A DNA stretch of 64,000 nt from CAZLHO01 sp964559455 (GCA_964559455.1 CAZLHO010000001.1:97399-161398), one strand, 5' to 3'; shown: positions 25,915 through 35,236, counted from the first letter of the stretch. A program made the numbers and translations. Notes: a model not told the origin generated them from the letters alone.

Positions 25915-26568
25915 TTAGATTCCGACTTCGGCGATCTCCGCCGCGTAGTAGTCGTTTCCGCCGATGCTCAGCAGGGCGATGTTGTTCTCGAAACGGATGC
26001 TCTCGACGATCCGGCTCATGTAGAGCGTATGTTCCAGGTCGGCGCCGGCGTTGTCGGCCACCGAAACCGTCAGCGTGTACTCGCCGTCGGCCGCCGCCTC
26101 GCCGGCAGCGTCGAGACCGTCCCAGCCGACATCGGACCAGCCGGCCGTGACCGGCACCGTATAGGTGGCCACGAGCGCGCCGGATTCGTCCCGGACCTCG
26201 ACCGAGGCCGTGCCGCCGCTGCTGGTCATGACCTTGCTGGCGCTGGCCTGGCCGTCGACCACGGCCACGCCGTCGCCCTCGACGGTCGCCGTGCGGCCGA
26301 CCAGGCCGAGCATGGCGGTGTTGTTGAGCGACTGCGAGTAGACCATGTTCTCGTCCATGGCATCGTTCAGCGACTGCAACTGCTCCAGCGAGGAGAACTG
26401 CGTGAGCTGGTTGATGAACTGGTTGTTGTCCATCGGGCTCATCGGATCCTGGTACTGGATCTGGGTGATCAGAAGTTTCAGGAACTGGTCCTGGGTCTCG
26501 ACGACGTTGGCGTTGCCGGAGCCGCCGTAGAGGCTGCCGGATCCCTGATCGACTGCGCTGACGGTCAT
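25915..26568 (-). CDS. flgD: Flagellar hook capping protein FlgD
   Basis: FlgD caps the growing hook and is lost when the hook is complete. The 217-aa product has the N-terminal motif DQFLKLLITQIQYQDPMSPM, then NQFINQLTQFSSLEQLQSLN, and FlgD-Ig/Tudor-like C-terminal strands. Its ATG overlaps the fliK stop (ATGA). Confidence 0.95.
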   Translation of the reverse strand: MTVSAVDQGSGSLYGGSGNANVVETQDQFLKLLITQIQYQDPMSPMDNNQFINQLTQFSSLEQLQSLNDAMDENMVYSQSLNNTAMLGLVGRTATVEGDGVAVVDGQASASKVMTSSGGTASVEVRDESGALVATYTVPVTAGWSDVGWDGLDAAGEAAADGEYTLTVSVADNAGADLEHTLYMSRIVESIRFENNIALLSIGGNDYYAAEIAEVGI

Positions 26569-27686
26569 CTCCGCGCTCCTTCCTCGGCGTCCCGATACTC
26601 GTCCCGGGCGCCTTCATCCCCATCACCATCGCGACGATCGGACGGCCGGCCGTCTTCGCCGCGGGCGCCCTCGCCCTCGGCATCGTCGGTCTCCCGGCAG
26701 GTCACTCGGACCGCCACGTGCTGCCAGGCGCCGGCCCGGCCCAGCAGCGTCTCCACGAGCTCGTCGGCGCCGTCCTCGAGAGCGGCGGCCGCCGCGGCGG
26801 TCTCGGCGTGCAGGGTTACGCGCAGGGTGTCGCCCGCGCGTCGGAATTCCATCTCGACCTTGCCCAGATGCTCCGGGTTCAGAGTCAGGCGCAACGCGCC
26901 GCCGCGCGCGGTCGGCCCTACATGGCGGGCCAGGGCTTCGGCGACCTGGCGACCGACGTCCGCGGTCTCGACGCCGGCGGCTCCCTGCCCGCCGCTCCCC
27001 TCGCCCCCGGGCGTCGCGGGCACAGGCAGACTCATCGACTCCAGGCGCAGGCCCGCGGCCAGGCTGCCCAATTCGGCCGGACGCAGACCCAGGCTCGGAT
27101 CCGCGGGATCGGCCGGGCCGGGCTTGCCCGCTGCGGCGGCGCCGTCCTCGGCCTTGCCGCCGGCCGGAGCGCCGTCACGCCACTGGGCGGCCAGTCGGGC
27201 GCGCGCCTCGGCGGCGTAATCGGCCGTCATCGCCGGCGCCTTTTCGCCGCCGGCCTGCGGCAGATCCGGTTCGCCGGCCGTGAACTCAGTCCGCAATCCG
27301 GCGACGTTCTTCTGTCCTTCGGGAGCGGGTGCCGCGGACGCGCCGGGCAGGGCGGGCGGAACCGGCGACGGCGTCGGCGTCCCGGAGCTTCCGCCCTGCG
27401 CGGCGCCGGGCGTCGGCGTCGGCGTCCCGGAGCCTCCGTCCTGCGCGGCGCCGGGCGTCGGCGTCGGAACGGCCGCCTGTCCCGGGATCGAAGATGTCGT
27501 CGGCGGGACTCCCTCCGGAATCGCCGCCTTCCCGGAGCCGAGTTGCCGGTCGAGGACCTGGGCGAAGGGGACGCCGGACCCGATCAGGCCCGGCTCCATT
27601 CCCTTCTCGGCGTCGCCGACGGCATCCTTGTCCTTGGCGACAACCGCCGGTTTCATCGGCAGCATGTCCAGGGTAGACGCGTTCAT
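26565..27686 (-). CDS. fliK: Flagellar hook-length control protein FliK
   Basis: FliK measures hook length and triggers the FlhB switch. From the ATG at 27686 (373 aa) it has a Pro/Gly/Ala-rich middle with a tandem repeat and a conserved C-terminal domain (GGALRLTLNPEHLGKVEMEF) near residue 275-295. A charged tail follows. The frame stays open upstream to 28466, but that part is antisense-like overlap with the motE-like and fliJ genes. The low-complexity core and the position before flgD support the call. Confidence 0.88.
   Translation of the reverse strand: MNASTLDMLPMKPAVVAKDKDAVGDAEKGMEPGLIGSGVPFAQVLDRQLGSGKAAIPEGVPPTTSSIPGQAAVPTPTPGAAQDGGSGTPTPTPGAAQGGSSGTPTPSPVPPALPGASAAPAPEGQKNVAGLRTEFTAGEPDLPQAGGEKAPAMTADYAAEARARLAAQWRDGAPAGGKAEDGAAAAGKPGPADPADPSLGLRPAELGSLAAGLRLESMSLPVPATPGGEGSGGQGAAGVETADVGRQVAEALARHVGPTARGGALRLTLNPEHLGKVEMEFRRAGDTLRVTLHAETAAAAAALEDGADELVETLLGRAGAWQHVAVRVTCRETDDAEGEGARGEDGRPSDRRDGDGDEGARDEYRDAEEGARR
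27376..27465. repeat. Tandem 45-bp duplication inside fliK
   Basis: Two adjacent 45-bp units (27376-27420 and 27421-27465) differ at only a few bases and encode a 15-residue Pro/Thr/Gly/Ala-rich repeat. Copy-number change would alter FliK length, and hence potentially hook length, without breaking the frame. Confidence 0.7.
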
Positions 27687-28212
27687 CCTCGCTCTCCTTG
27701 CATTCCCATGCGGACGGTCAGCTCGGCCGCCAGTCCGGGGTTCATCGCGGCCAGGATCCGGGCGGCCGACCTTTCCTTCATCCGGCGCAGGACATCCAAC
27801 GTGACTTCCAGGTCCATCCCGGCCAGGATCGGTGCGGCCTGGGCCGGCTTCATCGCCTCGTAGACCTTGGCCAGCCGCTGTATCTCCCGTTCGGATTCCT
27901 CGTCGCGGGCGACGCGCGTCGACTGCAGGTCCTCGATCAGGACCGCCAGCCGCTCCCGCTGCAGGTCGGAGGCCTTGGCCTCCGCGGCCAGGGTCAGGCG
28001 CATTGCGGCCAGTAATTCGTTCTCGCGCTGGACCCGGTCCCGCTCGACGTCCAGGTCCCGGTACATGCGATCGGCTGCCTCGCGGTCGATGCTGTCGGCG
28101 ATCGGCGCCGGCGCGACGATGCGCCGGGCCTCGCCCAGCAGGCCGCTGGCGACGACGATGATCCCGAAGATCAGGACGAAGGTGATGCTCGAGATGATGA
28201 CGACGGTCCTCA
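27683..28212 (-). CDS. MotE/MgtE-N-like flagellar protein
   Basis: From the ATG at 28212 (175 aa) the protein has one N-terminal membrane helix (RTVVIISSITFVLIFGIIVV), a coiled-coil (residues ~35-115) and a C-terminal MgtE-N/FliG-like helical domain (YEAMKPAQAAPILAGMDLEV, then RSAARILAAMNPGLAAELT). This is the layout of MotE, a periplasmic chaperone of MotC in Rhizobia that is often found between fliJ and fliK elsewhere. Its role outside Rhizobia is unclear. It overlaps both fliJ and fliK by a few bases. Confidence 0.75.
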
Positions 28213-28692
28213 TGACGTCCCGCTTCCGGTCTGAATCGCTTTCCGGTCCGATGCCGCCTGCCGGACGGCCGCGACGTGACGGCGCCGGGCGCCGATCTCG
28301 TCCAGTTCCTTCTGCTCCCGGCGGCGCTCGCCGTCCTCCCATTGGCGCAGCTGCCGCTCGCGCAGCTTTTCGAGCACCGATTTACCCCGTTGGGCCTCCA
28401 GGAGCCGCAGCCGCTGTGCCTCGGCCCGGGAATCGAGCTCGCGCTCGCTTGTCGCGTCGACGACATCCAGCTCCCGCTGCCGATCGAGCCAGACGGCCAG
28501 CCGACGCCGCTGTTCGATCTCCAGGGGGCCGGATCCCGCCCGTCGCGCGGCGTCCTCCGTCAGCCGACGCCGCTCCCGCCGCCGCCGTCGGACCGACTGG
28601 AGCTCGGCCTCCCGCCGATGCAACTCCCGCGCCTCGGCCTCGACGAGGCGGGCGCGGTGGTCCAGAACGCTGGCAAGTCGGAAGCGGAACAC
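28210..28692 (-). CDS. fliJ: Flagellar export protein FliJ
   Basis: FliJ is a coiled-coil stalk that links the FliI ATPase ring to FlhA. The 160-aa product begins MFRFRLASVLDHRARLVEAE, the usual FliJ start, and is almost wholly helical and rich in Arg, Glu and Gln. It lies 3 bp after fliI, the usual place. Confidence 0.9.
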   Translation of the reverse strand: MFRFRLASVLDHRARLVEAEARELHRREAELQSVRRRRRERRRLTEDAARRAGSGPLEIEQRRRLAVWLDRQRELDVVDATSERELDSRAEAQRLRLLEAQRGKSVLEKLRERQLRQWEDGERRREQKELDEIGARRRHVAAVRQAASDRKAIQTGSGTS

Positions 28693-28695
28693 GGC

Positions 28696-30033
28696 CTAGC
28701 CTCCGTCGGCCAGGGCCAGCAGCCCCGCCGTCGTCTCGTCCCAGGCAGACCGCTCGCCCACGTCCTGGCACAAAAACGTCCGCACCGGATCGCGCCTGGC
28801 CAGTGCCCGGTCCACCAGGGGATCGCTGCCTCGGACGTAGGCGCCGATGTTCACCAGGTCGCGGTTCTCCTCCAGGGCCTTGAGCCAGCGCAGGACCGTG
28901 GCGCCGCCCTCGCGGGTCGCCCGGTCCACGACCTCGTTGCGCAGACGGCTCACGCTGCCGAGCACGTCGATCGCCGGATAGTGGTTCTCGCGGGCCAGAT
29001 CGCGGCTCAGCACCAGGTGGCCGTCCAGGATCGACCGCACGGCGTCGCCGACGGGATCGTGGATGTCGTCGCCCTCGATCAGCACCGTGTAGAAGGCCGT
29101 GATCGCGTTGACCGACGACCAGCCCGTCCGTTCGCAGAGCCTGGGCAAGGCGGCGAAGACCGAAGGCGTGTAGCCCTTCGAGGTGGGCGGCTCCCCGGCG
29201 GCGAGACCGATCTCGCGCAGCGACATCGCGTAGCGTGTCAGCGAGTCCATCAGGAAGAGGACGTGCCGATCGCGTTCGCGGAAGGATTCGGCGATGGCCG
29301 TGGCCGTCTCGGCGCCCTTGGCGCGCATCACGGCGCTCTCGTCCGAGGTCACCACGATCACGACGCTGCGGGCCAGGCCTTCGGGCCCCAGGTCCCGCTC
29401 GATGAACTCGCGCACCTCGCGGCCGCGCTCGCCGATCAGGGCGACGACGTTGACGTCGACGTCGGCCTGCCGGGCGAGCATGCCCAGCAGGACGCTCTTG
29501 CCCACCCCGCTGCCCGAGAAGATGCCCATGCGCTGGCCGCGGGCGACGGTGACCAGGCTGTCCACGGCGCGGACGCCGGTGACCAGGGGCTCCACGATGC
29601 GGTGGCGGCCCAGGGCGGCCGGCGGCGCTGCGCTGACGCGGCGTTCCCCCGTCGCCTGCAGGGGCGGCCCGCCGTCGATCGGCCGGCCGAAGCCGTTCAG
29701 GATCCGGCCCAGCAGCTGATCGCCGGTGGCCACGGTCAGGTCGCGGGCCACCTCGACGACGCGTTGCCCCGGCGCCAGCCCCTCCAGCGAACCGTAGGGC
29801 ATCAGGAGGGCCGTCTTGCCCCGGAAGCCCACGACCTCGCAGGACACCGGTTCGTGCTGCCGCCCGGTGTCGATCCGGCAGACCGAGCCCACGGGAGCGC
29901 CCAGACCGCGGACCTCGACGATCAGGCCGACCAGCTTATCGACGCGGCCGACCGCCCGCACGGTGTCGGTGCGGCGAACGCGAGCGACGCAGTTATTCCA
30001 CATCGAGTCCAACGCCGCCCCCCTCCCCGTCAT
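28696..30033 (-). CDS. fliI: Flagellar export ATPase FliI
   Basis: FliI is the F1-beta-like hexameric ATPase of the export apparatus. The 445-aa product has Walker A SGSGVGKS, then VVALIGERGREVREF, Walker B HVLFLMDSLTRYA and the EPPTSKGYTPSVFAALPRL motif. Its start lies inside the fliH 3' end (41-bp overlap), consistent with coupled synthesis of the FliH-FliI complex. Confidence 0.97.
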   Translation of the reverse strand: MTGRGAALDSMWNNCVARVRRTDTVRAVGRVDKLVGLIVEVRGLGAPVGSVCRIDTGRQHEPVSCEVVGFRGKTALLMPYGSLEGLAPGQRVVEVARDLTVATGDQLLGRILNGFGRPIDGGPPLQATGERRVSAAPPAALGRHRIVEPLVTGVRAVDSLVTVARGQRMGIFSGSGVGKSVLLGMLARQADVDVNVVALIGERGREVREFIERDLGPEGLARSVVIVVTSDESAVMRAKGAETATAIAESFRERDRHVLFLMDSLTRYAMSLREIGLAAGEPPTSKGYTPSVFAALPRLCERTGWSSVNAITAFYTVLIEGDDIHDPVGDAVRSILDGHLVLSRDLARENHYPAIDVLGSVSRLRNEVVDRATREGGATVLRWLKALEENRDLVNIGAYVRGSDPLVDRALARRDPVRTFLCQDVGERSAWDETTAGLLALADGG

Positions 30034-30703
30034 CGGCCCCGCTGCGCATCGCGTCCCGCACGGCCTCGGCCAGGACCTCCAGGCGACCGGGCAGGGTCAG
30101 GTCCCACTCCTGGCCGTCGCTGACGACCTGGCAGCCCCCCTGCGCGATCCGCGGATCGGGCACGACCTCGGCGATGTTCAGGCCCTCCATCATCTCTTCG
30201 CGCGACTTCAGGTACTCGCAGTCGGCGGGGTTGGTGGTCACCGTCATGGCGACGCCGCTGCGCACCTTGTAGAGCATGACCTGCAGCGCGCGAACCAGCA
30301 CGTCCCGGTCGACGGCCACCGCGGCCTTGAGAATCTGGCCGGCCATGGCGATCGCCAGATCGACGGCGCCCCGGGCGATACGCTCGCTCTCACCCTCCTG
30401 CAGCTCGCGCATCCGTTCGGAGAGCTCGCCCAGAAACTGCTCCTGGACACGCTGCCGCTCCCGGTCGCGCTTCTCCATCTCGGCGCTCATCTCCTCGCGG
30501 AGATCGGCGCTGGCCAGCTGGTAGAGGGCGTCCCGTTCGGCCGACGTGAGCCGGTCCAGCATCTCGCGCGGCCCCGTATGCGAATAGTCCTCGCGGAAAC
30601 CGCTGTCGACGGCGACTGCGGGGAGAGACTCGGGGGTCCATGCCGCCTCGGCGATCGCCGCGCCGGCCTGTTCGTAGAGGTCGTCAGGAGACCATCTGAG
30701 CAC
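29993..30703 (-). CDS. fliH: Flagellar assembly protein FliH
   Basis: FliH dimers regulate FliI and tether it to the C-ring. The 236-aa product has a variable N-terminus, a helical middle rich in Glu/Arg/Gln (DLREEMSAEMEKRDRERQ) and a V-ATPase subunit-E-like C-terminal domain with the family end GGCQVVSDGQEWDLTLPGRL. It overlaps fliG and fliI. Confidence 0.92.
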   Translation of the reverse strand: MLRWSPDDLYEQAGAAIAEAAWTPESLPAVAVDSGFREDYSHTGPREMLDRLTSAERDALYQLASADLREEMSAEMEKRDRERQRVQEQFLGELSERMRELQEGESERIARGAVDLAIAMAGQILKAAVAVDRDVLVRALQVMLYKVRSGVAMTVTTNPADCEYLKSREEMMEGLNIAEVVPDPRIAQGGCQVVSDGQEWDLTLPGRLEVLAEAVRDAMRSGADDGEGGGVGLDVE

Positions 30704-31685
30704 CGGCGCCTCCCTTCCCGAGCACGATCGTCCCGGATTCCTCGAGGGACCGGACCACCGACACGATGCGCTGCTGGGCCTCCTCGACGTCCTGCAGACG
30801 GACGGGGCCCATGTATTCCATGTCCTCGCGAATGCCCAGCGTCGCGCGCTTGGACATGTTGCGGAAGATCTTCTCCTTGATGTCCTCGGTCGACCCCTTC
30901 AGGGCCATCGACAGCTCGCGGCCGTCGACCTCCTTCAGGATCTCCTGGATGTAGCGGTCGTCGAGGTTGATCAGGTCCTCGAAGACGAACATCAGGTTCT
31001 TGACCTCCGACGCGCACTCGTCGTCGATCTCGCTCATGTCCTCGAGGATCTCCTGCCAGGTCTCCTTCTCGATCTCGTTCAGCACCTCGGCGACCTGCTT
31101 CTTGCCGCCGAACTTGCGCTGGGCCTGCGAGAACTCTCCCTGCACCGCCTTGGCGACGACCTGCTCGACGAGGGCCAGGGTCTCGCGGCTGGGCCGGTCG
31201 AGGGAGGCGATCCGGTAGGCGACATCGCCCTGCATCTTCGAAGGCAGCAGGGCCATGATCGGACCGCTGTGCCGGGGATCCATGTGCGCCAGCACCAGGG
31301 CCACGGTCTGCGTGTGTTCGTTCTTGAGGTAGTTGGCGACGGTCAGCGGGTCGACGTTCTTCAGGCTCTCGAAGCTCTTGATGTCGCTGAAACCGGTGGC
31401 GCGGTTGAGGATCGTCGAGGCCCGGCGCTGCCCCAGGGCCGCCTCCAGGATCTCCTTGGCCGAACGCTCGCCGCCGAATTCAGTGCCGGCGGCGCTCTGA
31501 TGCAGCCGGATGAAGTCCCGCACCGCCTCGTTCTTGGTCTCGGCGGGCACGCGGTCGATCTCGGCGATCGCCGCCGTCAGCTTCTCGATCAGTTCCTCGG
31601 GCAGCTTCTGCATGACCTTGCCGGCCACGCGCGGTCCGAGGGCGATCATGAGGATGGCTGCCTTGTTGATGGACTTGCTGTTCAC
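30684..31685 (-). CDS. fliG: Flagellar motor switch protein FliG
   Basis: FliG transmits stator torque to the rotor. The 333-aa product has the N-terminal FliF-binding domain and a middle domain with an EHTQ motif in place of the more common EHPQ. Its C-terminal torque domain has charged residues in DLINLDDRYIQEILKEVDGR and ELSMALKGSTEDIKEKIF. Length is typical. fliF lies 21 bp upstream. Confidence 0.97.
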   Translation of the reverse strand: MNSKSINKAAILMIALGPRVAGKVMQKLPEELIEKLTAAIAEIDRVPAETKNEAVRDFIRLHQSAAGTEFGGERSAKEILEAALGQRRASTILNRATGFSDIKSFESLKNVDPLTVANYLKNEHTQTVALVLAHMDPRHSGPIMALLPSKMQGDVAYRIASLDRPSRETLALVEQVVAKAVQGEFSQAQRKFGGKKQVAEVLNEIEKETWQEILEDMSEIDDECASEVKNLMFVFEDLINLDDRYIQEILKEVDGRELSMALKGSTEDIKEKIFRNMSKRATLGIREDMEYMGPVRLQDVEEAQQRIVSVVRSLEESGTIVLGKGGAGAQMVS

Positions 31686-31706
31686 GTCACTCCTCGCCGG
31701 GCTGCG

Positions 31707-33221
31707 TCAACGCGCCCCGCCGCTCTCCTCGATCCAGGCGTGGACCAGGTCCGCCACCTCTTCGGGTTTCTCGCCGGCGAAGTCGCGCACCTCGTCGATG
31801 ATCGCCTGCGCCGTACGGTGGTCGGGGTTCGAGTCGTGGATCGACGGTCCGTCAGGGGAAGCCTCCGCCCGCCGCGCTCCGGAGCGACGGCCGGTGGTGG
31901 CGGCTCCGGCCACCAGCCCGCCCAGGCTCTTCTTCAGCTGCAGCAGCATCACGGCCACGACGATGAAGAGCAGGAGGCGGCCGACCAGCTGCGGCGCCTG
32001 GTTCAGCCAGGGCGCGGCCAGCAGGCCGGGTTCCTCCGGGACCTCCTCGCCGGGCGCCTGGAACTGCATGTTGACGACCTCGATCCGGTCGCCGCGCTCC
32101 GCGTCCAGGCCGACGGCGGTGGTCACGATGCGCTGGATCTGCTCCAGCTCCTCGGCGGCCAGGGGGGCGTAGGCCGGCGTCCCGTCCTCGCCGGCCTCGC
32201 CGTAGCGTCCGTCGACGAAGACGGCCACGCTCATGCCGCGCACCCCGCCGACCGATCCGATCACGGTCTCGACGGTGCGGTTGATCTCGTAGTTGGCCAC
32301 CGAGCTCTCGTTGCCGGCGCCGCCGGGCTGGGTGCTCTCCTCGCGCTCCTCGCTGCGGACGACCGTGCCGTCGGGGTCGAAGATCTCGCGCTCCTGCTGC
32401 AGGCGCTCGAAGTTCAACGTCGCGTCCACGCGGACGATCGAGCGGCCGGCGCCGAGCACCTTGTCCAGCATCGACGCCGCCTTCCCGGACAGGTAGGCGT
32501 CGACTTCCTTCTTCATCGCCAGCTGGGTCTCGCTGCCGGCCAGGGCGTCCTCGCCGACGGCCCGCGAGAGGACCACGCCCTGCTGGTCGATGACGGTGAC
32601 GTTGCTCGTGTCCAGGCTCTCGACGCTGCCCGAGACCAGGCTCTGGATGCCGGCGATCTGGCTCTCGCCCAGGGCGGCGCCGCGTCCCAGCGAGACCACG
32701 ACCGAGGCGGTGGCCGGCGAATCGTTGCGCTTGAAGATCGACGGCTTGGGCAGGACCAGGTGCACGCGGGCGGAGCGGATGCCCTGGATGGATTCGATCG
32801 TGCGCGTCAGCTCGCCCTCGAGGGCGCGCTTGAAGTTCACGTTCTGCACGAACTCGGTGACGCCGTACTGCTTGCCGTCGAAGATCCCCCAGCCGACGGT
32901 GCCCGACGAGGGGATGCCCTTGGCCGCCAACTCCACGCGCAGGCGGTGGACCTCGGCGCGCGGCACCGTGATCGTCGAGCCGCCGTTGCCCAGCTCGGCG
33001 TCGATGTTCTGCTTGTTCAGCTCCTCGAGGGCGAAGGCCGCATCCTCGGGCGAGAGGTTCGTGAACAGGACCGCGCTCTCGTCGCTGCGCAGCCAGAAAC
33101 TGAAGATGATCACGCTCAGGATCGCGGTGGCCAGGATCGCTCCCAGCAGGACCTTCTGATTGAACGTGAACCGGCCGCTCAAGTCGGCGGACCTGTCGAG
33201 AATGTTCTTCAGCGCGTCCAA
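31707..33221 (-). CDS. fliF: Flagellar MS-ring protein FliF
   Basis: FliF builds the MS ring, the base on which the motor and export gate form. The 504-aa product has an N-terminal membrane helix (LLGAILATAILSVIIFSFWL), ring-building motifs (the family segments GTVGWGIFDGKQYGVTEFVQ and RALEGELTRTIESI) and a second helix near residue 430. A C-terminal FliG-binding tail (KPEEVADLVHAWIEES) ends the protein. Confidence 0.97.
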   Translation of the reverse strand: MDALKNILDRSADLSGRFTFNQKVLLGAILATAILSVIIFSFWLRSDESAVLFTNLSPEDAAFALEELNKQNIDAELGNGGSTITVPRAEVHRLRVELAAKGIPSSGTVGWGIFDGKQYGVTEFVQNVNFKRALEGELTRTIESIQGIRSARVHLVLPKPSIFKRNDSPATASVVVSLGRGAALGESQIAGIQSLVSGSVESLDTSNVTVIDQQGVVLSRAVGEDALAGSETQLAMKKEVDAYLSGKAASMLDKVLGAGRSIVRVDATLNFERLQQEREIFDPDGTVVRSEEREESTQPGGAGNESSVANYEINRTVETVIGSVGGVRGMSVAVFVDGRYGEAGEDGTPAYAPLAAEELEQIQRIVTTAVGLDAERGDRIEVVNMQFQAPGEEVPEEPGLLAAPWLNQAPQLVGRLLLFIVVAVMLLQLKKSLGGLVAGAATTGRRSGARRAEASPDGPSIHDSNPDHRTAQAIIDEVRDFAGEKPEEVADLVHAWIEESGGAR

Positions 33222-33263
33222 TTCAGCTCCTCTGATTCAAGCCGCGAGGGAAGGTCCCTTTCC

Positions 33264-33569
33264 CTAGATCTGCAGGCTCATGATCTCGTTGTAGGACTCG
33301 AGCAGGCGGTTGCGCACCTCGAGCATCAGCTCGAAGGACAGCTGGGCCTCCTCGGCGGCGACCATCACGTCGTGGACCTCGGACACCTGGCCGGTCACGG
33401 CCCCCGCGACCATCTCGTCGCGGGAGTCCTGGAGGCGGTCGACCTGCTGCAGGGCCTTCTCGAGCTGGCTCGAGAACGAAGTCCCCTGGGGCCGGGCGGC
33501 GGTCTGGCCGGCCCCGTAGGCCTGGCGGGGATCCACGACGCCGTTGAGGCGGATCGGTCCTACGGACAT
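33264..33569 (-). CDS. fliE: Flagellar hook-basal body protein FliE
   Basis: FliE joins the MS ring and export gate to the rod. The 101-aa product has the family pattern FSSQLEKALQQVDRLQD and the C-terminal VSEVHDVMVAAEEAQLSFEL followed by EVRNRLLESYNEIMSLQI. It follows flgC by 19 bp. Confidence 0.95.
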   Translation of the reverse strand: MSVGPIRLNGVVDPRQAYGAGQTAARPQGTSFSSQLEKALQQVDRLQDSRDEMVAGAVTGQVSEVHDVMVAAEEAQLSFELMLEVRNRLLESYNEIMSLQI

Positions 33570-33588
33570 GCGTTCGCTCCTTTTCCGC

Positions 33589-34089
33589 CTAGATTTCCAG
33601 GGCCTTGGCGAACATGGTCTTGGCCGACTGGACGGCCGAGACGTTCGCCTCGTAGGCGCGGCTGGCGGTGATCATGTCCACCATCTCGGTGATCACGTTG
33701 ACGTTGGGCTTCAGCACGTACCCGTCCTCGTCCGCGTCGGGATGGCCGGGCTCGAAGACGACCTTGAAATCCGAGGCGTCGGCGGCGACGCCGGCCTCGG
33801 CCTCGACCCCGCGCAGGACGGGCGCCGCGGCCCGCCGGGCGCTGCCGCCCAGATGACGGGGATCGGTGCGCGTCAGCGACGAGGGGCCGGACTCGAGGAC
33901 CGGCCCGGCGGCGCGGCGCGCGGCCAGGGCCTCCGAGAAAGCGACCGTCTGCCGCCGGTAGGGCGTGCCCTCGGCGGTGCGGGTCGTCTCGGCGTTGGCC
34001 AGATTCTGGGCGGTCGTGTCCATTTTCAGCCGCTGCCCCTTGAGGCCGCTGGCGCTGATCCGGATCGATCCGAAGAGCCCGTCGCTCAT
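33589..34089 (-). CDS. flgC: Flagellar proximal rod protein FlgC
   Basis: The 166-aa rod protein has an N-terminal rod motif (SASGLKGQRLKMDTTAQNLA, NAETTRT) and the C-terminal VNVITEMVDMITASRAYEAN motif of FlgC. It is slightly longer than usual because of a middle insertion rich in Ala and Arg. Confidence 0.95.
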   Translation of the reverse strand: MSDGLFGSIRISASGLKGQRLKMDTTAQNLANAETTRTAEGTPYRRQTVAFSEALAARRAAGPVLESGPSSLTRTDPRHLGGSARRAAAPVLRGVEAEAGVAADASDFKVVFEPGHPDADEDGYVLKPNVNVITEMVDMITASRAYEANVSAVQSAKTMFAKALEI

Positions 34090-34104
34090 CGCCTATCCTC
34101 CCCG

Positions 34105-34536
34105 CTAGCGAACCCGTCCGGAGACGGCCTCGCGCAAGAGGTTGTACTTCATGCTCAGCAGCCGGGTGGCCATCCGGTACGAGAGCTCCGTGGTGGCCAG
34201 GGAGGTCATCTCGCGGTCGATGTCGACGTCGTTGATGCCGTTGTCGAAACCGCTCTCCTGGTCGATGACCTCGCCCTGCGTATCCTCAATCCTGGAGCGG
34301 CCGACCGGCAGATGCGCCGCGTGCGTGCGCTGGCCCTCGACGCGCTTCGCCGCGGCCCCCCGCAGCAGATCCTCGAAGCGGTATTCCTTGGCGCGGAAGC
34401 CCTCGGTCTCGACGTTGGCGATGTTCTCGGCCACGACCCGCTGCCGGCGCGCGTAGACGTTCAGCGCCTGCTTGAGGTCGTCGATGCGCGCCCGGTCGAA
34501 AAGAGAAGCTTCGATCATGCCTTTGACGGGTCGCAC
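34105..34536 (-). CDS. flgB: Flagellar proximal rod protein FlgB
   Basis: The product has the FlgB rod motif (VVAENIANVETEGFRAKEYR, then FEDLL) and C-terminal segment (MTSLATTELSYRMATRLLSM). Two starts are possible. A GTG at 34536 has GAGG 7 nt upstream and gives 143 aa. An ATG at 34518 (MIEASLF) fits family homology better but has a poor ribosome site. It stands 31 bp after the orphan HATPase gene. Confidence 0.93.
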   Translation of the reverse strand: MRPVKGMIEASLFDRARIDDLKQALNVYARRQRVVAENIANVETEGFRAKEYRFEDLLRGAAAKRVEGQRTHAAHLPVGRSRIEDTQGEVIDQESGFDNGINDVDIDREMTSLATTELSYRMATRLLSMKYNLLREAVSGRVR

Positions 34537-34567
34537 ACGCCCGCCTCGTGGTAGAAGTCCGTTCGGT

Positions 34568-35236
34568 CTAGCGGGACCCGTCTATCAAGTCCCGTTCCAC
34601 AATCAGGCCTCGTCCGCCTGCGACCCTCGCCGCCGCGGCTGCGACGCCGGCCAGGGTGACGACGACCCCTCCCTCGGAGGGCGCCGCCAGCTGCAGGGAC
34701 ATGCCGTCGCGGACCAGCAAGCGGGCGGCGCGGTCCAGGCCGAGGCCCAGACGATTCGCCTTGGTCGTGACGAAGGGCAGATGGGCCCGGCGAAGCAGGT
34801 CGTCCGACATGCCCTCGCCGTCGTCGCTGACGACGACGTCCAGGCGCCCGTCGCGCCCGGGAACGGCGGCCACCTCGACGGCGATCGGCCGCCGCGGGTG
34901 TTCGCCGCAACTCTCGGCCGCGTTGGCCAGGACCTCGGCCAGGGCGGTCTCCAGATCCTCCGACGCCAGCCCCAGCACGCCGCCGTGCTCCATGCGAGCC
35001 GTGATCCGCAGCCCGGGGAAGCGGCGGCTCGCGGCGGCCAGCGCGCGCCGCACGGCCGATTCCAGGTCCCAGGGCTCGCCTTCGGACGCGCCGGGGTCCG
35101 GAACGCGGACGCCCGCCGCGGAAAGATCCGCGAGCAGGCGGCGGGCGCAGGGATCCCAGGCGGCGACGCCCGGATCCTCGAAATCGCGCAGGTCGCCCAT
35201 CACGCGGGCGCCGCCGAACGCGCCGGTGGTGTTCAT
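34568..35236 (-). CDS. Orphan histidine-kinase-type ATPase domain protein
   Basis: The 222-aa product contains a HATPase_c domain with an N-box (EVLANAAESC, Asn near 105), a G1 box (SDDGEGM, 137-143) and a G2 box (RLGLGLDRA, about 162-170). No histidine-containing dimerisation helix, membrane segment or sensor domain precedes it; the first ~55 residues are Gly/Asp-rich. It may bind ATP, act as a serine kinase-like anti-factor, or regulate the full kinase at 38417. It lies between a coiled-coil gene (ATGA overlap) and flgB in the main flagellar operon. Confidence 0.7.
   Translation of the reverse strand: MNTTGAFGGARVMGDLRDFEDPGVAAWDPCARRLLADLSAAGVRVPDPGASEGEPWDLESAVRRALAAASRRFPGLRITARMEHGGVLGLASEDLETALAEVLANAAESCGEHPRRPIAVEVAAVPGRDGRLDVVVSDDGEGMSDDLLRRAHLPFVTTKANRLGLGLDRAARLLVRDGMSLQLAAPSEGGVVVTLAGVAAAAARVAGGRGLIVERDLIDGSR

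Noticed and set aside
26565..28466. A 633-codon frame suggesting a giant FliK
   Set aside because: Residues before the ATG at 27686 overlap the motE-like and fliJ genes in another frame and lack FliK character.
34568..35236. Orphan HATPase gene as a broken two-component kinase
   Set aside because: No DHp helix remains in any frame upstream. The neighbouring coiled-coil gene overlaps by ATGA, so the short form seems native rather than a recent truncation.
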